Notes under the pieces: generated by a model
Seen by the model: only the letters and a program-made list of their open reading frames with translations
Told to the model about the DNA's origin: nothing
Databases searched by the model: none
Shown: positions 53,801 through 60,401 of the stretch, piece by piece
Layout of the letters: every line of letters begins with the position of its first letter
How positions within the stretch are numbered: the first letter of the stretch is position 1
Translations under genes and position numbers: made by a program
DNA from: JAIQFL01 sp035295745
Lineage (GTDB): Bacteria; Acidobacteriota; Terriglobia; Bryobacterales; Bryobacteraceae
Assembly (NCBI GenBank): GCA_035295745.1
Contig: DATGIL010000060.1
Location: forward strand, 44,243-108,242
Reading direction: 5' to 3'
DNA length: 64,000 nt

Positions 53801-53963
53801 CGGGCCATTGTGTGATGACCGTGACGTAGTTGTCCGCGATATCGGGATACGCCTCCACCGGCAGGTTGTGGAAGGAGATCGCGCCCCAGCCGAGTAACAG
53901 GACCGCGATGGCCAGAACGACGAATCGGTTGTTGAGAGCAAAATCGACGAGAGCGCGGATCAT
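50811..53963 (-). CDS. CzcA-type RND heavy-metal efflux pump
   Basis: A 1050-residue inner membrane proton antiporter starting MIRALVDFALNNRFVVLAIAV at ATG 53963. It has the twelve-helix RND plan with large periplasmic loops. LGALDFGMVVDGAVVMLENIMRH in helix 4 holds the paired Asp of heavy-metal (HME) RND pumps. PGRSAEEVEQQVTIPVE and SKVVSEVGRPDDGTDTGG are also HME-type. It likely exports divalent or monovalent metal ions. It overlaps the membrane fusion gene as ATGA. The specific metal cannot be read from sequence. Confidence 0.93.
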   Translation of the reverse strand: MIRALVDFALNNRFVVLAIAVLLLGWGAISFHNLPVEAYPDIADNYVTVITQWPGRSAEEVEQQVTIPVEIQMNGIPHLTYLRSESIFGLSFVIMIFDDSSVNDWNRQKVLERLTQVSLPTGLQPQIGTDWSTVGQIYWYTLRSTNPRYDLMELRAIEDWTLLKEFKSVPNVVDVSDFGGTVREYQVRVDPNKLVSYGLSIGQVEQQLSNNNINAGGSFVEIGLQQMNVRTLGLFGNVHDIEETVLKTQSGTALRVKDIAEVSQGPKIRLGHMARANHMEDGRIVDEPDVIQGIVLMRKGAEEEPTLAAIHKKVEQLNNGILPPGVKVVPMLDRSDLLHFTLHTVMHNLTEGMILVSVILFLFLLNARAAIIVALTIPFSLLFASIWLDLSHIPANLLSLGALDFGMVVDGAVVMLENIMRHLGRRRNPAAYGPPKTTGEIIRDACHEVQRPVFYAIAIIITAYMPIFTLQRVEGRLFRPMAWTVAFALLGAMTFSILIAPVLASTFFGSGFRERRNRVMEFLAEAYRKRLRWAVHHRWLVACVALLSLAGTVYLGFGGVIGAEFLPHLDEGAIWARGTLANSTSLTEGEKFTTNERYVFASFPEVSKVVSEVGRPDDGTDTGGFGNTEYFVDLKPKSEWRPVFHESKEELIAAMNRAAQKYPGAVWNFSQPIEDNVGETLTGTKGQLALKVFGTDLKLLEQKGEEVANTMSAVPGLHDVKLLRDFGQPNLDLTVDRRQAARFGINVADIQDAIQTAVGGNAVSQVLIGEQRYDVVVRYQAPFRSTAQAIEKIRLVSPTGERVSLAQLSRVEVKDGAYDIYREGNTRYVAVTFNVRGRDLGTTVEDAIKRINENVKLPPGYRVEWSGEYESQKRAEARLAVVVPLTILVIFIILYTMFRSYKWSLLILLNVGLARIGGLLALLVTGTYLSVSSGVGMLALFGVSVQTGVIMVEYINQLRARGHSIVDAAVDGAVLRLRPILMTMLVATLGLLPAALSHDIGSDSQRPFAIVIVGGLISDLLLSIVLLPTFYVWIARDGDQLPAPEGSFEG

Positions 53964-55105
53964 TGCGAGAGCACGTGGTCCAGGGTCAGCGCGTTGGTAA
54001 CTACCTGCTGGCCCGGAGCGAGTCCTGACTTGATTTCCTGGAGGGCTGGATTGTCGGGCAGAAGATCGCCACCTACTACTTCGACTCGCCGGAACTTCCT
54101 GTCGGGCGCGGGAATGAAGACGAAGTCGCGGTCCAACATATGCAGTACGGCCGAGGCAGGGACGATGGTATGCGTTTCCTGCTGCTGGCCCCGGAAAGTC
54201 GCCCTGACGAACATCCCCATGCGCATGATTCCCGGATTGGCCACTTCGACGCGCACCTTGGCCGTACGGATCGCGGGATCGAGGATGGCGCCGATGTTGC
54301 TCACGGTGCCTTTGAAAACGCGATCGGGATAGGCATTCAGGCGAATCTCGGCAGTGTCGCCGATTCGCACGCTTGCCAGATCGTTTTCGTAGACATCGCA
54401 GATCACCCACACCGACGAAAGGTCGGAGATCGTGAAAGGACTCGGAGAATTGAATGCCTGCACGGCGGCGGAATTGGTCACTTGTTGATCGGTAATCACA
54501 CCGGAGGCCGGCGCGAAGATATCCACCATGGCGACAGGTTTATCGGGATCGTTGCCCAAGAGGCGGAGGTGCTCGGCCATCGTCTCCACGTCCACTTTGG
54601 CCTTGTCCTCGGTGTCCTGCGCCACCTGCAGATCGTTGAGGGCAATTGCGCCGTGTTCGTAGAGATCCTTGGAGCGCTCCAACTGCGTCCTGGCGAGGGT
54701 CTCATCGGCGAGCGCTTTACGATAGTTGGAATACCCTCCGGCCACGTCGTCGCTGCGGACGGTGAGTATCAACTGTCCCTTCTTTACGGTGTCGCCGAGG
54801 CGAGCGTGGATCGAGGTCACGCGTCCCGACACCAGTGAGACTACCGGCACATTGCGCGACACGTCTGGGGTCACGGCGCCCGTCACCACCAGCTCGGTGG
54901 TTGCCTGGCGCGCGACCGCTTCCGCGAACGGGAATTGCTCGGGGTTATCCACGCTGAAGAGACTGGGATCTCCCACCGGGACGACTTTCGCCGTTGGAGG
55001 CGCCTCGGCTTCCGCGTCCGCACGGACACTGCGGCAGCCGCTAAGCAACATGAGAAGGGCCGAGGTCGCGAACAAGGCGCCGCCCCACAAGAATCTTCCC
55101 GTCAT
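53960..55105 (-). CDS. RND membrane fusion lipoprotein (CzcB type)
   Basis: A 381-residue periplasmic adaptor. The leader ends with a lipobox (LLMLLSGC), so the protein is lipid-anchored. The barrel-sandwich halves are GRVTSIHARLGDTVKKGQLILTV and FAPASGVITDQQVTNSAAVQ, with a helical hairpin between, then the beta-barrel (VWVICDVYENDLASVRIGDTAEIRL) and membrane-proximal domain. It connects the CzcA pump to the TolC-like duct and is the first gene of the operon. Confidence 0.92.
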   Translation of the reverse strand: MTGRFLWGGALFATSALLMLLSGCRSVRADAEAEAPPTAKVVPVGDPSLFSVDNPEQFPFAEAVARQATTELVVTGAVTPDVSRNVPVVSLVSGRVTSIHARLGDTVKKGQLILTVRSDDVAGGYSNYRKALADETLARTQLERSKDLYEHGAIALNDLQVAQDTEDKAKVDVETMAEHLRLLGNDPDKPVAMVDIFAPASGVITDQQVTNSAAVQAFNSPSPFTISDLSSVWVICDVYENDLASVRIGDTAEIRLNAYPDRVFKGTVSNIGAILDPAIRTAKVRVEVANPGIMRMGMFVRATFRGQQQETHTIVPASAVLHMLDRDFVFIPAPDRKFRRVEVVGGDLLPDNPALQEIKSGLAPGQQVVTNALTLDHVLSQ

Positions 55106-55165
55106 AATGTGTCACCGAAGGCCACTATTCCCAGACCTGTTCATGACCAGCGCACTCTGGAAACC

Positions 55166-55250
55166 GCTCCCTCACGGTCGCGGCTCGTAAGCTACCCGCA
55201 CACCTTCGCGCGCATACGTGCGCTTGCGAGCCGCGCGCGTGAGCAAGCGA
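55166..55250. repeat. Single extended copy of the dispersed palindrome
   Basis: The right arm CGCTCCCTCACGGTCGCGG opens the copy and the left arm GCGTGAGCAAGCGATG closes it. Between them is the centre with GCATACGTGCGCTTGCGAG. It lies between the porin end (55328) and the membrane fusion gene start (55105), so it precedes the efflux operon. Bases 55251-55327 hold nothing clear. Confidence 0.8.
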
Positions 55251-55327
55251 TGTTCGGATTTTTCACAGCCTCTCACGCCCCAATCGATCTAAACCTTGCG
55301 GTCGAGACGCCAGAGCCTTATTCACCG

Positions 55328-57358
55328 CTAGAACTTGACCATTACGCCGACGCTGAAGGTCATCTGTCCGCGGCGCAGATCCGGGAACCAAACGCTGCCC
55401 GGCCCGCCGCAATTCGAATAGGCGGTGGCGAGGTCGTTCGTTCCGGAGGCGGCGCCAGACGAGCAGACAAATTGGGTCGGCACCCCGTTATTTCCACCAG
55501 GAGGCGTGATGCCGCCGCGGCCCGTCCAGTAGGGCACATCCGAATGGCGATAGACTGCTTCCGCCCACCAGGTGATGTACTGCTTCGGCATCCACTGGAA
55601 ATTCATCGAGCTATCCCACATGTGGGCCTTGTCGCCGGGATTCGCCGTGAAGTAGGGCGATCCGGAAATGGCGTCCGCGCCGTTGATCGGCGGGAGCAGT
55701 GTCAGGTAGCGGCCGGGGTTGTTCATCTTGCCGCCACCGAGAGTCAACGCGTATTTGTCTTTGCCGAACCAGGTCCGGTCATAGAGCATCCATCCGAGGA
55801 ACGCCTGCTTCGGCCCGCCTTTTCCCCCGTGGCAAGTCACGCCGGCGCCATACTCGCAGCCGGCGTCGCCGGTAAGCGAAAAGGCCATTTTGGAGACGCC
55901 GGTAGACTCCGGATTGTTGTAATAACGCACCTCGATACTGTCGTCCGTATGCAGCCGCGACCGGCCGGGAATACCCAGATCGTCGGTGCCGTTTCCGTAG
56001 TTATTGAAAACCATCGAGAGCCACTCTTTGGGGCGATACAGAATCTGACCCCCAAGGCCCCGATGGCCGTTGAATTTGTTGTACGACTGCCAGCCATTGA
56101 CAATCCATGGCTCTATCTTCAACTTGTTGGTGGGAAACCACTGAATGCGGAGTCCATTGAAGAACCATGGCGTGTTAGACGACACAAACGATGGCTGATA
56201 AGTCCAGTTATCAAAGTTATAGTAGCTGAAAAGGCCGATGTAGGAGACGAAAATACCCGCATCCACATTCAGCCCGTGATTGACATCGAAGTGATAGCCG
56301 CCGTAAGCCTCCGAAACGTACTTATAGGCGCCGCGGACATCCCACTGACCGACCCCGGCGCTAGCGTCGTTACGAGGGGTGGTGGTGGCAAACAGTCCGT
56401 TCATGGTAAGAATTCTTCCGCGGACATTCTGCCAGTGGAAATCGCCGCCTACGCTGATCTGTTCCACCTGGAACTCGCCGGAACGGAAAGACTCCGTTGC
56501 TCCGCCCATCGAGTGGTCGCGGGGCTGATTGAAATCCTCCATGAAGTGGGTGTCGAAGCGGATCTCCGGAGTGAAGAACTTCGTATCGAGCACCGTATCG
56601 TGATTGCGCGGCGTGCCATTAAGCCACGTAAAGTCGCCGAATGCGAATGGGGTGAAATTGTCGACGCCCGGTGCAGACTGATTTGCCAGCAGTGCATCCG
56701 GGATCGCGGGCGCCGTAGGCGCTGGGGGCGCTGGAGGGGCAGCCGGAGAACCTTGCGGAGCCGCCGGTGCAGGAGCCGCGGGCATGGGGGCGGCCGCGGG
56801 CATGGGCGCTGGTGGCGCGGGCGAGGCCATTGCAACCGGCGCCGCTACCGGCGCTGGTTCCGCCTCATGGCGAGCCCTGAGCTCCGCCTCGAGAGCGGCA
56901 ATGCGATCCTTCATCGCTTCCAGTTCCTGCTCAATCGTCCGCGTTGGTGTTGGAGTCGCCGCCGTGGTCGGCGTGGCAGGGGACGGCGTATCAGCGACTC
57001 GAAGTACGAGGCTCGCTCGCACCACCTGGTTCTGCGCAATTTCTACCGTAGCCAAGGGCGCACTGCGTAAGGCACCCTTTGTGGCCACCACCTGATAAGC
57101 ACCCGGGGGTAGTTGGTCGGCGACAAACAGACCATCGGCATCGCTGCTCACCCCGCGATCGACGCCGCTCTCCATGTTGTGTATCGCGACATTAACCAAG
57201 CCCACGGCGCGTCCCGAAGAGTCAAGTGTCAATCCATGAAGAGACCCATATGCCGGTGGGCTGGCCGCAGGAGGATCGGCAGCGAAGACCGACGACTGGC
57301 CAAGTACGCTGCCCAACAGGGTAATTAGGATAATTCGAGTAGGTGTAGGGATTTTCAT
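55328..57358 (-). CDS. Outer membrane porin with N-terminal carboxypeptidase-regulatory-like domain
   Basis: A 676-residue outer membrane protein. A signal peptide (MKIPTPTRIILITLLGSVLGQSSVFA) is followed by a carboxypeptidase-regulatory-like beta domain (GLTLDSSGRAVGLVNVAIHN to VRASLVL), a short coiled coil (EQELEAMKDRIAALEAELRA), a Pro/Ala-rich linker (about 170-225), and a beta-barrel of the BBP2 type (FTPEIRFDTHFMEDF to the final MTFSVGVMVKF with terminal Phe). The end residue F is the usual insertion signal. A TTCATGCCTTT/TTCACGG operator-like repeat lies about 60 bases before the ATG. Confidence 0.88.
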   Translation of the reverse strand: MKIPTPTRIILITLLGSVLGQSSVFAADPPAASPPAYGSLHGLTLDSSGRAVGLVNVAIHNMESGVDRGVSSDADGLFVADQLPPGAYQVVATKGALRSAPLATVEIAQNQVVRASLVLRVADTPSPATPTTAATPTPTRTIEQELEAMKDRIAALEAELRARHEAEPAPVAAPVAMASPAPPAPMPAAAPMPAAPAPAAPQGSPAAPPAPPAPTAPAIPDALLANQSAPGVDNFTPFAFGDFTWLNGTPRNHDTVLDTKFFTPEIRFDTHFMEDFNQPRDHSMGGATESFRSGEFQVEQISVGGDFHWQNVRGRILTMNGLFATTTPRNDASAGVGQWDVRGAYKYVSEAYGGYHFDVNHGLNVDAGIFVSYIGLFSYYNFDNWTYQPSFVSSNTPWFFNGLRIQWFPTNKLKIEPWIVNGWQSYNKFNGHRGLGGQILYRPKEWLSMVFNNYGNGTDDLGIPGRSRLHTDDSIEVRYYNNPESTGVSKMAFSLTGDAGCEYGAGVTCHGGKGGPKQAFLGWMLYDRTWFGKDKYALTLGGGKMNNPGRYLTLLPPINGADAISGSPYFTANPGDKAHMWDSSMNFQWMPKQYITWWAEAVYRHSDVPYWTGRGGITPPGGNNGVPTQFVCSSGAASGTNDLATAYSNCGGPGSVWFPDLRRGQMTFSVGVMVKF

Positions 57359-57415
57359 ATCCTTGCGATCGCCTTCTTCTTAGTGCCGAAGCTTCGTATG
57401 ATTGTGGGATGCGAC

Positions 57416-57433
57416 CCGTGAAAAAGGCATGAA
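57416..57433 (-). promoter_or_regulatory. Operator-like direct repeat upstream of the porin
   Basis: On the minus strand TTCATGCCTTT is followed directly by TTCACGG. It matches the TTCATGGCTTT and TTCACGG halves found before glnK at 59837-59858, with the same 11-bp step. Tandem 11-bp half-sites are the hallmark of OmpR/PhoB-type regulators, such as the KdpE-like protein encoded next door. Confidence 0.55.
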
Positions 57434-57533
57434 AGACGGATCGATACTTTCTATGGAGCCCATAATGCGAAGGTCGTGCTATACGAGTCTAGTGGACGCC
57501 CAATAAGGAAGATGTAAGTCAGCCGTAAAGCTT

Positions 57534-58256
57534 TTATAAGGGTTCGGGAGAGCTGGCAGATGGATCGCGAAAACGATAACCGACCCATGGTTCCGTCAGG
57601 ATATACTCTGGATGTGCCGGGTCTGTCTCTATCTTCTTGCGTAGAAACCTCACATAGGACCGGAGATACTCTAGCTCCGAACCATATTCAGGTCCCCACA
57701 CCGTCTGTAGCAGCTTGGTGTGGTCGATGGGTACTCCGGGATGCTGCATGAGGTAGGCCAGCAGGTCGAATTCCGTGGGTGAGAGATGAACTTCGCGCCC
57801 CTCCTTACGGACCAGGCGTCCCCGGAAGTCCAGTTCGAGGGCGCCGATCCGTAAGACGTCCGCCTCGGCGGTTTGTTCCAAGCCGGAACGTCTCACGAGT
57901 GCCCGGAGCCGGGCCAGCAACTCCCGCAGCAGAAACGGCTTCGTAACGTAGTCGTCTGCCCCGCCATCAAACGAGCGGACCTTCTCGTCTAACGCGTCCA
58001 ACACGCTGATCATCACGATCCCCGCGTTCGGCAACAGAGGACGGATCCGCCGGCAGACTTCGATGCCGCTGATGCCCGGCATGTTGATGTCGAGCAGCAC
58101 GAGTTCGAAGGGCTGCTGAGCGATTTTCTTGAGCGCTTCCTCGCCCGAAGCTGCGTCGTCCACGGAATATCCGCTCGCCGCAAGCGAAGCGCTGAGGGCG
58201 CGCCGCATGGCGGGCTCATCATCCACTACCAGGATCCTAAGCGGTTTTGCAGGCAT
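57534..58256 (-). CDS. KdpE/OmpR-type response regulator
   Basis: A 240-residue regulator: receiver with LRILVVDDEPAMRRALSASL, phosphoacceptor Asp56 in LVLLDINMPG, DYVTKPF, then a winged helix with HLSPTEFDLLAYLMQHPGVPIDHTKLLQTVWGPEYGSELEYLRSYVRFLRKKIE and the end LTEPWVGYRFRDP. The winged-helix wording matches KdpE. Its start lies 20 bp inside the sensor kinase gene. No kdpABC is in the window, so the targets are more likely the porin, itself and glnK-amt. Confidence 0.92.
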   Translation of the reverse strand: MPAKPLRILVVDDEPAMRRALSASLAASGYSVDDAASGEEALKKIAQQPFELVLLDINMPGISGIEVCRRIRPLLPNAGIVMISVLDALDEKVRSFDGGADDYVTKPFLLRELLARLRALVRRSGLEQTAEADVLRIGALELDFRGRLVRKEGREVHLSPTEFDLLAYLMQHPGVPIDHTKLLQTVWGPEYGSELEYLRSYVRFLRKKIETDPAHPEYILTEPWVGYRFRDPSASSPEPL

Positions 58257-59706
58257 GTTGCGGCGCCATCGCCCGGGCAGGAAGCCTCATGCAAAAGGTT
58301 GTGCGTTCGCTATCTCCGCCATGGTCTTCCAATTCCAGAGTGCCCAGGTGCGCAGCGGCGATCTTCCGCGCGACATATAGCCCGAGCCCGGCGCCGCCGG
58401 CGTCACTGTGCGCCGATGCGCCCCGATAAAATCGTTCGAAGATTCGTTCGCGTTCGGCGGGCGCGATGGAGTTGCCATAATTCGTCACTCTCACCAGAGC
58501 CTCTCCCTCCCGTGCTGTCAGTTGGATCTCGATAGGGCTATGACGCGGAGCGTACTTCAGCGCGTTGTCGAGCAGTTGCGTCACCGCCAGCGCGAGAAGC
58601 TCGCGGTCCGAAGCCACTACGATCGGCGCGCCATCCCACTGCAATCGTATGGCATGCGCGCCGGTCCGCGCCTGATCCACAATCGATAGGACCAGTTCAC
58701 TGAGATCGGTGGGCTCGAGACGCGGCTGCACTTCCGCATGATCGAGGCGGGCAGTGGCCAGCAGTCGTGTCGACATTCTGCTCAAGCGAATCCCCTCGGA
58801 CTCGATGATTTCCAACAGTTCCAACTGCGCGGGCGTCAGGCCGCCGGCCTCGGAAATTCCGCCCGCCGCGGCCAGGACGGCCGCGAGCGGAGTCTTGAAC
58901 TGGTGCGCAAACGCGTCCACGATCGCGGTGCGCAGGATCTCGGCCTGAGAAATGGCGGCGGCCGCACTGGCAGTCTGGAATGCCCGTGCCCGTTCAAGAG
59001 ACGCGCCTGCGAGAGTCGCCAGCGGAGCAGCCAATGATTCCGCGTCTGCCAGGCCAACAAACCCAATCGCGCCGATCCGCTGTCCACCGACGTGGAGACG
59101 TCGAATTGTGGCGCCGGCGGGCCCGTCGTCAGAATCGCATTCCGTTTTGGCCGCTTGTCGAATTGACTGTTCGAGGTGAGGATTTGGCGCTCCCGCTGCG
59201 TCCGCCACGTCGATGGAGGCATCGTACAGGCACACGGCTTCGACTTCCAGAACTTCGTGAAAGATCTGCAACGTGCCGCGTATGGATGCGGCCTCGGGCT
59301 TCATCGAGAATAACCGCAACGCCGTCTCGTAGAGCTTGGCAACAGCTTTCTGCTTCCGCTCTTCCGAGAGAGCTTTTTGCCGCGCCTGCGAGGCGAGCCG
59401 GGTGATGATCAAACTTGTTGCCAGATAGGTCACCAGCGCGACGGCATCGATGGGGCTGGCCACCTCCAGGCGCAAAATCGGCGGCGTGAAGAAGAAATCG
59501 AGACACAGAACCGCGGTGAGCGAAATGATCACGGAAGAGGCGAATCCTCCGGCGGGTGACAATAGCACCACAGCCAGCAGGTAGAGGAATCCCGCGATTG
59601 CGAAATCGAGGTGCAGCGGAAAGCACACCGCCGTAACGGCCGCGACACCGAGTAGTCCCAGCCCAATCTGCCTGACGATTTTGCGAACGCTGTCCTCGCT
59701 CAGCAT
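58237..59706 (-). CDS. KdpD-like sensor kinase lacking the KdpD/Usp input domains
   Basis: A 489-residue membrane kinase. Residues 12-105 form a DUF4118 four-helix membrane unit (for example FLYLLAVVLLSPAGGFASSVIISLTAVLCLDFFFTPP), followed by a GAF-like region (140-245), the H-box DAFAHQFKTPLAA (His268), and ATPase motifs DNALKYAP, NYGNSI and GAGLGLYVARK. Full KdpD has an N-terminal 400-residue KdpD/Usp part, absent here. The protein therefore senses through the membrane or GAF part. It is the first gene of the pair and has an operator-like box 29 bases upstream. Confidence 0.9.
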   Translation of the reverse strand: MLSEDSVRKIVRQIGLGLLGVAAVTAVCFPLHLDFAIAGFLYLLAVVLLSPAGGFASSVIISLTAVLCLDFFFTPPILRLEVASPIDAVALVTYLATSLIITRLASQARQKALSEERKQKAVAKLYETALRLFSMKPEAASIRGTLQIFHEVLEVEAVCLYDASIDVADAAGAPNPHLEQSIRQAAKTECDSDDGPAGATIRRLHVGGQRIGAIGFVGLADAESLAAPLATLAGASLERARAFQTASAAAAISQAEILRTAIVDAFAHQFKTPLAAVLAAAGGISEAGGLTPAQLELLEIIESEGIRLSRMSTRLLATARLDHAEVQPRLEPTDLSELVLSIVDQARTGAHAIRLQWDGAPIVVASDRELLALAVTQLLDNALKYAPRHSPIEIQLTAREGEALVRVTNYGNSIAPAERERIFERFYRGASAHSDAGGAGLGLYVARKIAAAHLGTLELEDHGGDSERTTFCMRLPARAMAPQHACKTA

Positions 59707-59734
59707 TGCGTCTGATCAGAGTACACAGCAACGC

Positions 59735-59750
59735 ATGAAAAAGTCATAAA
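59735..59750 (-). promoter_or_regulatory. Operator-like box upstream of the sensor kinase
   Basis: On the minus strand TTTATGACTTTTTCAT, identical over 16 bases to 59857-59872 in the opposite orientation. The box ends 11 bases before TACTCT, a possible -10, the same spacing as in the glnK promoter. It fits autoregulation by the KdpE-like regulator. Confidence 0.55.
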
Positions 59751-59836
59751 GATCCCATCGGGATTTCATTAGGAAACCGGATACAGAGACATTGGCCGGG
59801 CATCGAAAGTTTTTATCCGGCCTAGAAAATTTATCG

Positions 59837-59889
59837 TTCATGGCTTTTTCACGGCTTTTATGACTTTTTCATTCATGCACCCGTATACT
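59837..59889 (+). promoter_or_regulatory. Tandem 11-bp half-sites and -10 box of the glnK-amt promoter
   Basis: TTCATGGCTTT (59837-59847) is followed directly by TTCACGGCTTT (59848-59858), then TATGACTTTTTCATTCATG. TATACT at 59884-59889 is a good -10 box lying 11 bases after the TTTATGACTTTTTCAT box (59857-59872). The box takes the place of a -35, the arrangement of class II activation by PhoB/OmpR-type proteins. No sigma-54 GG-GC promoter was seen. Confidence 0.6.
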
Positions 59890-59980
59890 GGGACACTTAA
59901 CGATTTCTGGGCTGTCACAGGCCAGCGCCCTATCCTCAGCCTGCCGAATGCTCCAAATCCAACGGAATGGAGACACATAG

Positions 59981-60319
59981 ATGAAACGGATCGATTCCAT
60001 CATCAGGCCGCAGAACCTCGATCAGGTGAAGGAGCAGCTCGCCGCGATCGGTATCGAAGCGATGACGGTTACCGAGGTCAGGGGATTCGGCCGCCAAAAG
60101 GGACACAGCGAGATTTACCGCGGCACCGAATATGCGGTAGACTTTGTTCCAAAAGTCATGGTCACAATCATCACCCAGGACGAACGCGTCGACGATGTGG
60201 TGGAAGCCATAGTCACAGGCGCGCGCACTGGAAAAATGGGCGATGGCAAGATCTTCGTGACTCCCCTGGACGAAGTCGTGCGAATCCGCACCGGCGAACG
60301 CGGTAATTCCGCGATCTGA
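59981..60319 (+). CDS. glnK: PII nitrogen regulatory protein
   Basis: A 112-residue PII protein that senses 2-oxoglutarate and ATP/ADP and gates AmtB. The T-loop EVRGFGRQKGHSEIYRGTEYAVDFVPK is complete, with Tyr51 for uridylylation. The B-loop reads TGARTGKMGDGKIFV. It lies 82 bp before amt on the same strand, the usual glnK-amtB pair, so GlnK is preferred over GlnB. A tandem operator with a -10 box lies about 100-145 bases upstream. Confidence 0.96.
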   Translation: MKRIDSIIRPQNLDQVKEQLAAIGIEAMTVTEVRGFGRQKGHSEIYRGTEYAVDFVPKVMVTIITQDERVDDVVEAIVTGARTGKMGDGKIFVTPLDEVVRIRTGERGNSAI

Positions 60320-60401
60320 GAGTTCAGGCTGACTGAGTCGTCAGCACATTTCCACGCGCCTCGCCGCGCCAATTCGATAGCTGAGGCAGGAGAATCCAAC
60401 G

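Noticed and set aside
51810..53897. Long plus-strand open frame (695 codons) opposite the czcA gene
   Set aside because: It is antisense to a clear RND pump, has an Arg/His-rich composition typical of GC-rich shadow frames, and no ribosome-binding site.
54935..57070. Long plus-strand open frame (711 codons) opposite the porin
   Set aside because: It is antisense to a protein with a clear leader, coiled coil and barrel ending in Phe, and it has an Arg-rich shadow composition.
57534..59706. Potassium (Kdp) system
   Set aside because: The regulator and kinase resemble KdpE/KdpD, but the kinase lacks the KdpD/Usp domains and no kdpABC genes are present.
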